Position numbers and translations under genes: made by a program. 63,452 bases of DNA from Methylohalobius sp. (GTDB lineage Bacteria > Pseudomonadota > Gammaproteobacteria > Methylococcales > Methylothermaceae). Every line of letters begins with the position of its first letter. Positions within the stretch are counted from its first letter, which is position 1. Under the pieces are notes generated by a model. That model was not told the origin of the DNA and did no database searches. It was given only the letters and a program-made list of their open reading frames with translations. The stretch is taken from contig JAOAHI010000008.1 of assembly GCA_026415315.1 (NCBI GenBank), positions 1-63,452 on the forward strand, read 5' to 3'. Of this stretch, positions 19,481 to 28,333 are shown piece by piece.

Positions 19481-20283
19481 TTAAAACAACCACCAGGTTG
19501 CCAGTCCCAAAAACGCCAAAAAACCTATTACATCGGTGACAGTAGTTAGAAAGACGCCGCTGGCAATCGTCGGATCCACCTTAAGCTGGCGCCGGAGGAG
19601 CGGGATCGTCGCCCCAGCTAAGGCCGCGCAGCATAGGTTTATCACCATTGCCGCCCCGATGGTGAGAGCGACCTTGGGTTTACCAAACCAAAGAAAGGCA
19701 ATTGTTCTAACCATAACTGCTAGTTGTCGTTGCTATCGACCACGTACAGGCTATCGGTGAGATCTGGCAATTCTCCTCGCCGGCGCAAGTATCTTAAAAC
19801 CACGTCCAAAGTGACGTCCGGGCGCACAGTGAGGGCGTCGGTATGCATTAAACTGCCGGCGGTGTCGTCCGGATAGGAAAGGACCCGCTTCAGGCGTCGG
19901 CGGTGAGTCTGGCTTAAGCCGCGGATGACTTGATCGCGGACCTTGCCCGGCAGTTCCCCGATGATGTAGGCCAGATCATCAGGATCCAAAGTGCCGGCGG
20001 CCTGGATCAAATCTTCCAGGTCGGTTGCTTCGATCGCCCGGATTAGGCTGGCGCGGACTTCCTCGTTGAGCTCTACCAACACTTCCCTAGCAGTTTCAGG
20101 CAGAAGCAGGCGCCAGATGCGTAGGCGATTGCTTTGGGTGAGCGCTTCCAGAAGATCGGCGATTTCTGCAGAAGTGAGGGCCTTAAGCAGCAGCCCTAAC
20201 TCGTGCAGCTTGCCGCTTTGTAAGTCCTTAGTCAGAGCGGTCACGTGCTGGGTGGTGTCTTTGCGTTCGGTGCTAGAAAGCAT
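19481..20283 (-). pseudogene. mgtE: mgtE magnesium transporter, internally deleted and frameshifted
   Basis: Two pieces of one MgtE remain on the same strand. The upstream piece (20283 down to 19720) encodes the cytosolic N domain ('LLLKALTSAEIADLLEAL', 'DPDDLAYIIGELP') and the first part of the CBS region ('SYPDDTAGSLMHTDALTV'), then stops just after 'SLYVVDSNDN'. The downstream piece (19714 to 19481, another frame) encodes only the last helices of the Mg2+ channel ('AMVINLCCAALAGATIPLLRR', 'DPTIASGVFLTTVTDVIGFLAFLGLATWWLF'). The rest of the CBS pair and the first membrane helices, about 200 residues, are missing. No transport function is possible. No insertion element is visible at the junction, about 19715-19719. 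Confidence 0.85.
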
Positions 20284-20383
20284 GGAGATCGGCGTCAAAG
20301 GACCAATTAATATTAACAAATTTACGAAGCGTGGGGCAGTTTTGGTCAGGTGAGCTCAAGTTCCAAGCGCCATTACAAGCTTC

Positions 20384-20413
20384 GTGAAATCCGACAGGTC
20401 TTGTTGATATAAT
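20384..20413 (+). promoter_or_regulatory. Promoter for prmB-aroC
   Basis: A perfect TATAAT (20408-20413) with GTGAAA (20384-20389) 18 bp upstream, 31 bp before the prmB start codon. Confidence 0.5.
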
Positions 20414-20443
20414 GCGAACCTAATATCAGAGGCTTTTTAGGTC

Positions 20444-21355
20444 GTGAATCAAACAGTCTCAGACCAATTGCATACGGTGCGCGATTTTATCCGTTTCGGA
20501 ACAAGCCGCTTTAGCGCTGCGGGTTTGGTGTTTGGTCATGGGACTGATAATGCCCTAGATGAGGCCGCATGGCTGGTCTTGCATGCCCTCCATTTGCCGC
20601 AGGATTTGCCCGACGCGTATCTTGGGGCTGCCCTGACTCAAGAGGAAAAGCAGGCGGTGTTGGCTTTACTGGAGAGCCGCATTGCTACTCGAAAACCTGC
20701 TGCTTATCTAACCCATAAGGCGTTTTTTGCCGGCCTTGAATTCTATGTGGACGAGCGGGTATTGGTGCCGCGCTCACCCATTGCCGAGCTGATCGAACAT
20801 CGCTTTTCGCCTTGGTTGGACGGGGTGGAAGTCGGTCGCGTTTTGGACCTGTGCACTGGGTCAGGTTGTATCGCCATCGCGTGCGCTTATGCCTTTCCCG
20901 AAGCCCAAGTCGATGCGGTGGATATTTCAGCAGATGCGCTGGAGGTAGCTAGGGAAAACGTGCTGCGCCACCGTCTGCAAGAGCGGGTGCATTTGATCCA
21001 ATCGGACCTATACCAGCATGTCACTCATGATTACCAACTCATCGTCAGCAATCCACCCTACGTGAGCGAAGCCGAGTGGGAAGGCCTGCCGCCAGAGTAT
21101 AAGGCCGAACCTAGAATCGGCTTAGAGGCCGGGCCAGAGGGGTTGGATTGCATCATTCGGATTCTCCAGGGCGCGACCGAGCATTTGGCCGTCGGTGGCA
21201 TCCTTATCGTCGAGGTCGGGGGGGCGGCTCCGGCTCTGCGCCGGCGTTTCCCAAATGTGCCGTTTGTTTGGTTGGAGTTTGCCCGCGGCGGCGACGGCGT
21301 GTTTTTGCTCACTTACGAAGAATTACAGCGTTACAAGTCCGAATTTCAAGCCTAA
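20444..21355 (+). CDS. prmB: Ribosomal protein uL3 N5-glutamine methyltransferase
   Basis: 303 residues from a GTG at 20444. The N-terminal helical domain is followed by a Rossmann methyltransferase: SAM motif I '[14 protein letters not shown]' (about 131-144) and the glutamine-recognition motif '[10 protein letters not shown]' (about 204-213). '[18 protein letters not shown]' is typical of PrmB rather than PrmC. It methylates a glutamine of ribosomal protein L3. aroC starts 2 bp after its stop, an arrangement common in gammaproteobacteria. Confidence 0.93.
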   Translation: MNQTVSDQLHTVRDFIRFGTSRFSAAGLVFGHGTDNALDEAAWLVLHALHLPQDLPDAYLGAALTQEEKQAVLALLESRIATRKPAAYLTHKAFFAGLEFYVDERVLVPRSPIAELIEHRFSPWLDGVEVGRVLDLCTGSGCIAIACAYAFPEAQVDAVDISADALEVARENVLRHRLQERVHLIQSDLYQHVTHDYQLIVSNPPYVSEAEWEGLPPEYKAEPRIGLEAGPEGLDCIIRILQGATEHLAVGGILIVEVGGAAPALRRRFPNVPFVWLEFARGGDGVFLLTYEELQRYKSEFQA

Positions 21356-21357
21356 CT

Positions 21358-22455
21358 ATGTCGGGCAATACTTTTGGCAAGCTGTTTACGGTCACGACGT
21401 TCGGTGAAAGCCATGGCCCAGCCTTGGGAGCGATCGTAGATGGTTGTCCTCCGGGTTTGGAACTGTCTGAGGAAGACATCCAAAAAGACCTCGACCGACG
21501 TAGGCCGGGTCAATCCCGCCATACTACCCAGCGCCGCGAACCGGATCGAGTGAGGATTTTGTCCGGAGTCTTCGAAGGTAAAACCACCGGTACCTCCATC
21601 GGCTTGGTGATCGAAAACGTCGACCAGCGCTCCAAGGATTACACCGAGTTGGCTGATCGTTTCCGGCCGGGACACGCCGACTACACGTATACCCAAAAAT
21701 ACGGCTTTCGCGACTGGCGCGGGGGCGGCCGCGCCAGCGCTAGAGAGACGGCGGCAAGGGTGGCGGCCGGGGCAATTGCTAAAAAATACCTGCGCGAGCG
21801 GGTGGGAATCGTGATTCGAGGATACCTTGCGCAACTGGGACCGATTCCTCTGGAGGTGGTCTCGTGGGAGGCGGTGGAGGAAAACCCGTTTTTTTCCCCG
21901 GATCCAGACAAGGTGCCGCAGTTAGAAGAGTTCATGGATGCGCTTAGAAAATCGGGCGATTCGGTGGGAGCTAAGATCACAGTGGTGGCGAGCCATGTTC
22001 CGCCAGGTTTAGGCGAGCCGGTATTTGATCGGTTAGACGCCGATCTCGCCCACGCGCTGATGAGCATCAATGCGGTCAAAGGCGTGGAGATCGGCGATGG
22101 TTTCCGGTGCGTGGCTGCTAAAGGTTCGGAATTCCGCGACGAGCTTACCCCGCACGGGTTCTTGAGCAACCACGCCGGTGGGATTTTGGGGGGGATTTCC
22201 TCCGGCCAAGATATCGTCGTCCATATTGCCTTAAAACCGACTTCCAGTTTGCGCCTGCCAGCAAAAACCATCGATCTTAGGGGTCAGGCCACAGAAGTGA
22301 TTACCAAAGGACGCCACGACCCGTGCGTTGGAATTCGCGCCACTCCCATCGCCGAAGCTATGGTGGCTTTGGTGTTGATGGATCATTACCTGCGCCACCG
22401 CGCTCAAAACTTGGAAGTGGAGCCACCTTTTCCCCCGATTCCGGCTTCCGTCTGA
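21358..22455 (+). CDS. aroC: Chorismate synthase
   Basis: 365 residues from the ATG at 21358 ('[21 protein letters not shown]'). The FMN/EPSP-binding signatures '[14 protein letters not shown]', 'RRPGQS', '[25 protein letters not shown]' and '[10 protein letters not shown]' are all present. It forms chorismate from EPSP, the last step of the shikimate pathway. It is probably translated with prmB (2 bp away) and followed within 5 bp by the MFS gene. Confidence 0.97.
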   Translation: MSGNTFGKLFTVTTFGESHGPALGAIVDGCPPGLELSEEDIQKDLDRRRPGQSRHTTQRREPDRVRILSGVFEGKTTGTSIGLVIENVDQRSKDYTELADRFRPGHADYTYTQKYGFRDWRGGGRASARETAARVAAGAIAKKYLRERVGIVIRGYLAQLGPIPLEVVSWEAVEENPFFSPDPDKVPQLEEFMDALRKSGDSVGAKITVVASHVPPGLGEPVFDRLDADLAHALMSINAVKGVEIGDGFRCVAAKGSEFRDELTPHGFLSNHAGGILGGISSGQDIVVHIALKPTSSLRLPAKTIDLRGQATEVITKGRHDPCVGIRATPIAEAMVALVLMDHYLRHRAQNLEVEPPFPPIPASV

Positions 22456-22460
22456 CTCCC

Positions 22461-23606
22461 TTGAGACGTCCTATTCCTTATCTGCGTCTAGGCATTTTCT
22501 ATTTTTGCTATTTCGCTAGCCTAGGGGCGATCTTGCCTTACTGGGGGCTGTATCTACAAACACAGGGGCTAACTCCCAAGGAGATCGGGATAGTGCTCGC
22601 TGGGCTTGCGGCCACTAAAGTCATTGCGCCCAATCTGTTGGGTTGGCTGGCCGATTTGAGCGGGCGGCGGGTAGCATGGGTACGGCTCGCCTGTTTTCTG
22701 GCTGCGACCTGGTTTTTGCTGGTATTTCGCGTTTCCGGGTACTGGGGGCTGTTGTGGGTAAGCCTGGCTTTTGGCGTTTTTTGGAGCGCCGCTTTATCCC
22801 AGTTTGAGGCCCTGACCCTGGCTCATCTGGGCGTGGCAGCTGGGTGTTACTCTTGGATCCGGCTGTGGGGGTCAGTGGGGTTTATCTTGGCGGTTTTGGG
22901 CTTGGGAGTGGGGATTGACTGGTTGGGCATTGTGCTTTTGCCTCAGGCGCTTGCTGCTTTGCTGTGGTTGATTTGGCTGAGCGTGCAGTTGGTACCGGAA
23001 TCAGAGGAGGTCACGGTTGCAGTCAGCTGTCCTGGTTCATGGCGCCAAGTGCTTAGGCAAGGTCCAGTACTTGCCTTCTTACTGGTGGTGTTTTTAGTGC
23101 AAGTCGCTCATGCGCCTTATTATGCTTTTTACTCAATTTACTTGGAGCAAAGCGGCTACTCTGGGCTGACCACAGGGGTACTTTGGAGCCTAGGAGTAGC
23201 CGCTGAGATCGCATTGTTTTTAGGTTTTCCTTTTCTATTGCGCTGGGCGGCCTTGCGCAGTTTGTGGCTTTCGGCTTTGGCTTTGGGCGCGCTGCGCTGG
23301 TTAGCGATCGGTTTTGGAGTGAGGCGGCTGGAAATTTTGGTAGTGGCGCAACTTCTGCATGCAGCCACGTTTGCCGTCAACCACGCCGTAGCGATGCAGT
23401 TAGTGCAAAGCTATTTTAGCGCGCCTCATCAGGGCAAGGGGCAGGCCTTATATAGCAGCTTGAGCTTCGGCCTTGGGGGAATGGTGGGAAGCTTCCTAGC
23501 GGGGGCCTGGTGGCAGACTGCCGGCGCCCAGTGGGTCTATGGCGTTGCCGCTGCAATCAACGTGCTCGCCTTGTTGGTGGCCTGGCTGGGTGTTAAACCC
23601 CGTTAA
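22461..23606 (+). CDS. MFS permease, 3-phenylpropionate-transporter-like family
   Basis: About 381 residues with 12 predicted membrane helices. 'LRLGIFYFCYFASLGAILPYWGLYLQ' opens helix 1; the 2-3 loop 'GWLADLSGRRVAW' matches the MFS signature; the tail is a 12th helix. The pattern fits the MFS_1-like/HcaT group. The start is inferred as TTG 22461, 5 bp after aroC, because longer starts would read through aroC. The substrate is unknown. Its end overlaps that of nhaD by 14 bp, tail to tail. Confidence 0.8.
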   Translation: MRRPIPYLRLGIFYFCYFASLGAILPYWGLYLQTQGLTPKEIGIVLAGLAATKVIAPNLLGWLADLSGRRVAWVRLACFLAATWFLLVFRVSGYWGLLWVSLAFGVFWSAALSQFEALTLAHLGVAAGCYSWIRLWGSVGFILAVLGLGVGIDWLGIVLLPQALAALLWLIWLSVQLVPESEEVTVAVSCPGSWRQVLRQGPVLAFLLVVFLVQVAHAPYYAFYSIYLEQSGYSGLTTGVLWSLGVAAEIALFLGFPFLLRWAALRSLWLSALALGALRWLAIGFGVRRLEILVVAQLLHAATFAVNHAVAMQLVQSYFSAPHQGKGQALYSSLSFGLGGMVGSFLAGAWWQTAGAQWVYGVAAAINVLALLVAWLGVKPR

Positions 23607-24936
23607 GCCAGTAGTGTACGCCTATGCTGGCCAGATACCCCAATGCTACCAGGGGGCTCCAGCGCAGGTGGTACAGCGAAGTATAAAACCCCCGCGCTTG
23701 ACCGAGCATCGCCACTCCGGCGGCGGATCCTACCGCCAGCATCGAGCCTCCTACTCCAGCAGTGAGCGTGACGAGCTGCCATTGATGGATGTCCATTGCC
23801 GGATCCATATGGAGCACGGCCAGCATCAGCGGAATGTTATCGATCACTGCCGACAAGAAACCAACCAAAATATTAGCAGCCGTTGGTCCTAGCCCTTCAT
23901 ACAAAAAATGGGAGGCTAAGGTCAGATAGCCCAAATAGCGCAACCCTCCGACTGCGAACACCACGCCGAAGAAAAAAAGCAAAGTGTCCCATTCGACCTC
24001 GCGGATCTGATGGAAGATGTCGCACGCCTGTCCCAGCCGCTTTTGCCGCCAGTAAGCGTGAAACATCAGGCAGGCCAAACCGGTCATCATTCCCAGGTAA
24101 GCAGGCAGGGCAAACACTTGTTCGTAGAGGACGGCGAGAAGGATAGTCAAGAAAAACAACGCTAGGATCGTCCACGCCCCGGGTTTTAAAGCTACAGCGT
24201 CTTGTTCTCTAAAAGCAGGGGCTCCCTTAGGGATGGCGAAATGCAGCCCCAGCGCTGGAACCAAAAAGTTGGCTAAGGTCGGGAAAAACAGTGGGAAAAA
24301 TTGTAAGAAATCCAGCTTGTGGTCTTGCCAGACCATCAGGCTAGTGATGTCTCCGAATGGACTGGCAGCTCCACCGGCATTGGCGGCTATGACTGCGATC
24401 AGACATGAAGCTGCGATGAAACGTGGGTTGTCTTTTCCTACAGCCAGCACCACGGTGCCGACGACTAGAGCACAAGTTAGGTTGTTGACTACCGTGGACA
24501 AGAAGAAAGTAACTACAGCGATTACCCAGAACAATTGCCTATAACCCAAACGATGGCGGATGAGCCAGGCGCACAGAGCCTTAAAGGTATTACGTTCGTC
24601 TAAGGCATTGATATAAGTAGTCGAAGCGAGCAAAAACAAAAACAATTCGGCGTACTCTACCAGTTCTGCTCGCAGAATCCCGTGAACGTGCTCGGCCGGA
24701 ATCCCTAGCTCTCGGTTGAGGAGCGAAATCACCACCCAAATCGCAGTGGCGCCAAGCAGCATGGGCTTGGATTTGTGAAGGTCTATGACCTCTTCCAGCA
24801 TCACCACTAAATAAGCCAGGACAAACAGACCCAAGCAGACCCAGGCCAGGGGGAAGGTCGCTAGCTCAGTAGCCTCACCTGCGAGCGCGAGAGAAGGCAG
24901 AGCCATCAGCCATGCTAAACTAGTCCAACAACGCAT
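23593..24936 (-). CDS. nhaD: NhaD-type sodium/proton antiporter
   Basis: 447 residues. A cleavable-looking N-terminal hydrophobic segment ('WLMALPSLALAGEA') is followed by about 12 helices of the ion-transporter superfamily. 'STVVNNLTCALVVGTVVLAVGKDN', 'ANAGGAASPFGDITSLMVWQ' and 'GFLSAVIDNIPLMLAVL' are the paired half-helix motifs of NhaD. It exports Na+ or Li+ in exchange for H+ at alkaline pH, suggesting exposure to saline or alkaline conditions. It is divergent from fabA. Confidence 0.9.
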   Translation of the reverse strand: MRCWTSLAWLMALPSLALAGEATELATFPLAWVCLGLFVLAYLVVMLEEVIDLHKSKPMLLGATAIWVVISLLNRELGIPAEHVHGILRAELVEYAELFLFLLASTTYINALDERNTFKALCAWLIRHRLGYRQLFWVIAVVTFFLSTVVNNLTCALVVGTVVLAVGKDNPRFIAASCLIAVIAANAGGAASPFGDITSLMVWQDHKLDFLQFFPLFFPTLANFLVPALGLHFAIPKGAPAFREQDAVALKPGAWTILALFFLTILLAVLYEQVFALPAYLGMMTGLACLMFHAYWRQKRLGQACDIFHQIREVEWDTLLFFFGVVFAVGGLRYLGYLTLASHFLYEGLGPTAANILVGFLSAVIDNIPLMLAVLHMDPAMDIHQWQLVTLTAGVGGSMLAVGSAAGVAMLGQARGFYTSLYHLRWSPLVALGYLASIGVHYWLNGV

Positions 24937-24997
24937 TTTTTATCCTTAACTTAATATGTTGGCAAGTTGAGTTGTTAGCGAGAGCGGTTCTTGCCTG

Positions 24998-25003
24998 TAT
25001 AAT
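24998..25003 (+). promoter_or_regulatory. -10 box for fabA-fabB
   Basis: A perfect TATAAT 27 bp before the fabA ATG. Candidate -35 elements (TTGTTA at 24972, 20-bp spacer; TTAGCG at 24975, 17-bp spacer) are imperfect. I could not identify a FabR- or FadR-like operator. Confidence 0.4.
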
Positions 25004-25029
25004 AACTTGTTTAATTGTCGCACATTGGC

Positions 25030-25551
25030 ATGGGGTTTAAGAAAAAGAACAGTTATACCTACGAAGAGTTGCTCGAGTGCGCGCATGGGAGGCTATTCGG
25101 GCCAGGAAACGCACGGCTGCCGTTGCCTCCCATGTTGATGTTCGATCGAATCACGCATATCAGTGACCAGGGGGGGCGATACGGCAAAGGCGAAGTTATT
25201 GCCGAGCTCGACATCAAGCCGGATTTGTGGTTTTTCCGCTGCCATTTCGCCGAGGATCCAGTTATGCCTGGTTGTCTTGGACTGGATGCTATGTGGCAGT
25301 TAGTAGGGTTTTTCCTAGGCTGGATGAGGGCGCCGGGGCGAGGCCGAGCGCTGGGATGCGGGGAGGTCAAGTTCCGAGGACAGGTTTTGCCCAGCCATGA
25401 GCACGTGGTTTACCAGGTCGATCTCAAACGAGTCATGCTGCGCAAGCTAGTGATGGGCATCGCCGATGCCAGGTTAGAGTGCGACGGCAAGGTTATCTAT
25501 GAAGCCAGCGACCTGCGGGTGGGTCTGTTTACCTCGACGGAGGCTTTTTAG
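25030..25551 (+). CDS. fabA: 3-hydroxydecanoyl-ACP dehydratase/isomerase
   Basis: 173 residues from the ATG at 25030; an upstream TTG (25015) is less likely because FabA proteins begin close to 'SYTYEELL'. The hot-dog-fold active-site His72 lies in '[23 protein letters not shown]' and the catalytic acid is Asp86. FabA introduces the cis-3 double bond at C10 and so commits acyl chains to unsaturated fatty acids. It sits 4 bp ahead of fabB. Confidence 0.96.
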   Translation: MGFKKKNSYTYEELLECAHGRLFGPGNARLPLPPMLMFDRITHISDQGGRYGKGEVIAELDIKPDLWFFRCHFAEDPVMPGCLGLDAMWQLVGFFLGWMRAPGRGRALGCGEVKFRGQVLPSHEHVVYQVDLKRVMLRKLVMGIADARLECDGKVIYEASDLRVGLFTSTEAF

Positions 25552-25555
25552 GGTC

Positions 25556-26773
25556 ATGAGACGGGTGGTGATCACCGGTATTGGAATTGTCTCCAGTATT
25601 GGCAACAACAGCCAAGAAGTTTTGGCTTCGCTCCGTGCTGGCAAAAGCGGCATTGAGCAATCCCAGGAATACCGAGAGCTGGGTTTACGCAGCCAAGTCT
25701 ATGGGCCGATTCGGCTCGATCCGGCCGAACTGATCGACCGTAAGATATATCGCTTTATGGGCGACGGGGCAGCATACAATTATCTGGCCATGCAGCAGGC
25801 GATCGCCGATGCTGGCTTGAGCGAGGACCAAGTCTCCAACGAGCGGGTTGGAATCGTAATGGGGTCTGGGGGGCCCTCTACCCGCGACATCGTCGAGGCC
25901 GCCGACATATTGCGCCAGCGTGGAATCAAAAAAGTTGGCCCATACCGGGTACCAAGAGCGATGTCCAGCACTCATTCGGCTTGTTTAGCTACGCCGTTTA
26001 AGATTAAAGGGGTAAATTACTCCATCAGTTCGGCTTGCTCTACCAGTGCTCATTGCATAGGCCATGGCGTAGAGTTGATCCAGATGGGAAAACAGGACCG
26101 GGTCTTCGCTGGTGGCGGCGAGATGGTGGACTGGACTTTGACTTTGATTTTCGATGCGATGGGGGCTTTGTCGAGTAAGTACAACGATCGGCCCCAGGTC
26201 GCCTCGCGTGCTTATGACGCCGACCGCGATGGGTTCGTCATCTCCGGCGGCGGCGGGGTGGTGGTACTGGAGGATTTGGAGTTGGCGCTGGCTCGGGGAG
26301 CGAAGATTTATGCGGAGGTGATCGGGTACGGAGCTACCTCCGACGGCTATGATATGGTTCAGCCTTCCGGCGAGGGGGCGGTGCGCTGCATGCGCCAGGC
26401 GCTGGCGACAGTAAAAAACAAGATCGATTACATCAACGCTCACGGTACATCTACCCCTGTGGGCGATATCAAGGAACTGGAGGCGATCCGCGAGGTGTTC
26501 GGCGACGCTATCCCGCCGATTAGCTCGACCAAGTCTTTGACAGGACATGCCCTAGGTGGGGCCGGAGTGATGGAGGCGATCTACTGCTTGCTAATGATGG
26601 AGCACCATTTCATCGCTGCCTCAGCCAACATAGAGCGCCTAGATCCTGCAGCTGAAGGGTTTCCTATCGTGCGCGAGCGAATCGATAACGTCGAGCTCAA
26701 CACAGTTATGTCCAACAGCTTCGGCTTTGGCGGTACTAACGCGACCTTGGTGTTCCAGCGCTACCAACCATGA
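25556..26773 (+). CDS. fabB: 3-oxoacyl-ACP synthase I
   Basis: 405 residues from the ATG at 25556. The catalytic triad is Cys161 in '[12 protein letters not shown]', His in '[11 protein letters not shown]' (about 296) and His in '[10 protein letters not shown]' (about 331), the His-His arrangement of elongating KAS I/II enzymes. Pairing with fabA assigns it as FabB. It elongates cis-3-decenoyl-ACP. The ttcA start overlaps its stop by 4 bp. Confidence 0.96.
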   Translation: MRRVVITGIGIVSSIGNNSQEVLASLRAGKSGIEQSQEYRELGLRSQVYGPIRLDPAELIDRKIYRFMGDGAAYNYLAMQQAIADAGLSEDQVSNERVGIVMGSGGPSTRDIVEAADILRQRGIKKVGPYRVPRAMSSTHSACLATPFKIKGVNYSISSACSTSAHCIGHGVELIQMGKQDRVFAGGGEMVDWTLTLIFDAMGALSSKYNDRPQVASRAYDADRDGFVISGGGGVVVLEDLELALARGAKIYAEVIGYGATSDGYDMVQPSGEGAVRCMRQALATVKNKIDYINAHGTSTPVGDIKELEAIREVFGDAIPPISSTKSLTGHALGGAGVMEAIYCLLMMEHHFIAASANIERLDPAAEGFPIVRERIDNVELNTVMSNSFGFGGTNATLVFQRYQP

Positions 26774-27597
26774 GCCAGGCGAGCTTGCAGCCTAAGCCTC
26801 AGCGGCCCGATCGCGAGCGTTACGAGTTTAACAAGCTCAAAAAACGCTTGCGCCGCCAAATCGGGCAAGCGATTGCTGACTACAACATGATCCAGGAAAA
26901 AGATCGGATTATGGTCTGTGTTTCTGGCGGCAAGGATTCCCTTACCCTGCTCGATTTCTTGCTCCACTTTCAGCGCACCGCTCCGGTGCGTTTTGAGGTG
27001 GTAGCGGTCAACTTAGATCAAAAGCAACCCGGGTTTCCTGCTGAGGTTCTGCCAGAGTATTTCGAGCGGATCGGGGTGCCCTTCCACATCATCGAGCGCG
27101 ACACCTACGCCGTGGTCAAAGAGCTTGTTCCTGAGGGTAAGACCCCTTGTAGCCTTTGTTCCAGGCTGAGGCGTGGGGTCCTGTATGGTTTTGCGGAGCA
27201 GCACGGTTTCACCAAGATCGCCTTGGGCCATCACTTAGACGATATCGTAGAAACTTTCTTTTTGAATTTGTTCTACGGCGGGCGCCTCAAGGCTATGCCG
27301 CCTAAACTGTTAAGCGATGATAAAAAGCACATCGTCATTCGCCCCTTGGCGTATTGCCGCGAGGCCGATATCGCCGAATACGCAAGGCAAGTAGCGTTTC
27401 CGGTTATCCCTTGTAGCCTGTGCGGTTCGCAGAATCTCGAGCGGCAGGCGGTCAAAGCCATGCTTAAGGCATGGGAAGTGCGTTATCCTGGGCGAGTGGA
27501 GACCATTTTCGGCGCCCTCTGTCATGTGGCACCGTCGCAGCTCGCCGACCGCAGATTGTTTGATTTTGAGGGGCTCGAAAAGCTGCGCCTATGCTAG
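26770..27597 (+). CDS. ttcA: tRNA 2-thiocytidine biosynthesis protein
   Basis: 275 residues. The ATP PP-loop motif SGGKDS is at 52-57. The Fe-S cysteines are in '[10 protein letters not shown]' and a later 'PCSLCGSQ'. '[16 protein letters not shown]' is the TtcA/TilS family motif. It thiolates cytidine 32 of certain tRNAs using an iron-sulfur cluster. It overlaps fabB by 4 bp and the next gene by 7 bp. Confidence 0.94.
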   Translation: MSQASLQPKPQRPDRERYEFNKLKKRLRRQIGQAIADYNMIQEKDRIMVCVSGGKDSLTLLDFLLHFQRTAPVRFEVVAVNLDQKQPGFPAEVLPEYFERIGVPFHIIERDTYAVVKELVPEGKTPCSLCSRLRRGVLYGFAEQHGFTKIALGHHLDDIVETFFLNLFYGGRLKAMPPKLLSDDKKHIVIRPLAYCREADIAEYARQVAFPVIPCSLCGSQNLERQAVKAMLKAWEVRYPGRVETIFGALCHVAPSQLADRRLFDFEGLEKLRLC

Positions 27598-28313
27598 TGA
27601 CTTTTACCGATTTTGGCCCTTTCGGCCCCTATCTGGGGCAGGTGTTGGCCGTGCTCAAGCAGAGGGCGCCGGGAATAGAGGTCATAGATCTTGTCAACAA
27701 CGCCCCCCCTGCCGATCCAGTCCGCAGTGGTTATCTTTTGGCAGCCTTGGCCGATTGGTGGCCCGAAGGGACGGTGTTTTTGAGCGTGGTCGATCCTGGG
27801 GTAGGGACCTCGCGCCTCTCAGTGGCGCTTTGGGCCGACGGCAAGTGGTTCGTCGGCCCGGACAACGGTCTGCTCTACACCGTGGCCGTGCACAGCCAGC
27901 GGCGAGAGTGGTATCGCATCGTTTGGCAACCTAAAGAGTTATCGGCCAGCTTTCACGGCCGCGACCTGTTTGCACCAGTGGCGGCTTGGCTAGCAACGGG
28001 CAGACGAGAAGAGGTGCTTGAACCATGGACTGGCCCAGATTTAGCGGCATGGCCAAGGGACTTGCCGGAAATCGTGTATTTGGACGTTTATGGCAACGCT
28101 GTCACCGGCCTTCGGTTTTGCCCCGAGCGCATTGGGTGCAAGCTACGCTGCGGCGACCGAACGTTTGCTTATGCTCGAACCTTTGGCGAAGCCGCCCCAG
28201 GCGAAGCGTTCTGGTATGGTAACTCGATGGGGTTGGTCGAGATAGCGGTGAATGGGGGCAGTGCTGCTGGCCGGCTGGGGCTAACTATCGGCCAGAAAGT
28301 AGATTGGACCTAG
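27591..28313 (+). CDS. SAM hydroxide adenosyltransferase (DUF62 family)
   Basis: 240 residues. '[21 protein letters not shown]' at the start, '[10 protein letters not shown]' (about 66-75) and '[10 protein letters not shown]' (about 86-95) are the conserved SAM-binding motifs of the fluorinase/chlorinase/DUF62 fold. '[15 protein letters not shown]' carries the DUF62 His-Asp elements. DUF62 enzymes split SAM into adenosine and methionine using water; the halogenase-specific loop is not apparent. It is the last gene of the fabA-fabB-ttcA run, ending at a palindromic terminator-like element. Confidence 0.85.
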   Translation: MLVTFTDFGPFGPYLGQVLAVLKQRAPGIEVIDLVNNAPPADPVRSGYLLAALADWWPEGTVFLSVVDPGVGTSRLSVALWADGKWFVGPDNGLLYTVAVHSQRREWYRIVWQPKELSASFHGRDLFAPVAAWLATGRREEVLEPWTGPDLAAWPRDLPEIVYLDVYGNAVTGLRFCPERIGCKLRCGDRTFAYARTFGEAAPGEAFWYGNSMGLVEIAVNGGSAAGRLGLTIGQKVDWT

Positions 28314-28315
28314 TA

Positions 28316-28331
28316 GCACGGCGCGCCGTGC
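28316..28331. terminator. Perfect 16-bp palindrome between convergent genes
   Basis: GCACGGCGCGCCGTGC lies 2 bp past one stop codon and just before the other. It can form a 6-bp, all-strong hairpin on either strand and is followed by CTTT on the plus side. It probably serves as a bidirectional terminator, though no long U-tract is present. Confidence 0.5.
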
Positions 28332-28333
28332 CT

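Noticed and set aside
25985-26548. 187-codon minus-strand open frame
   Set aside because: Antisense shadow of fabB, with no recognisable domain.
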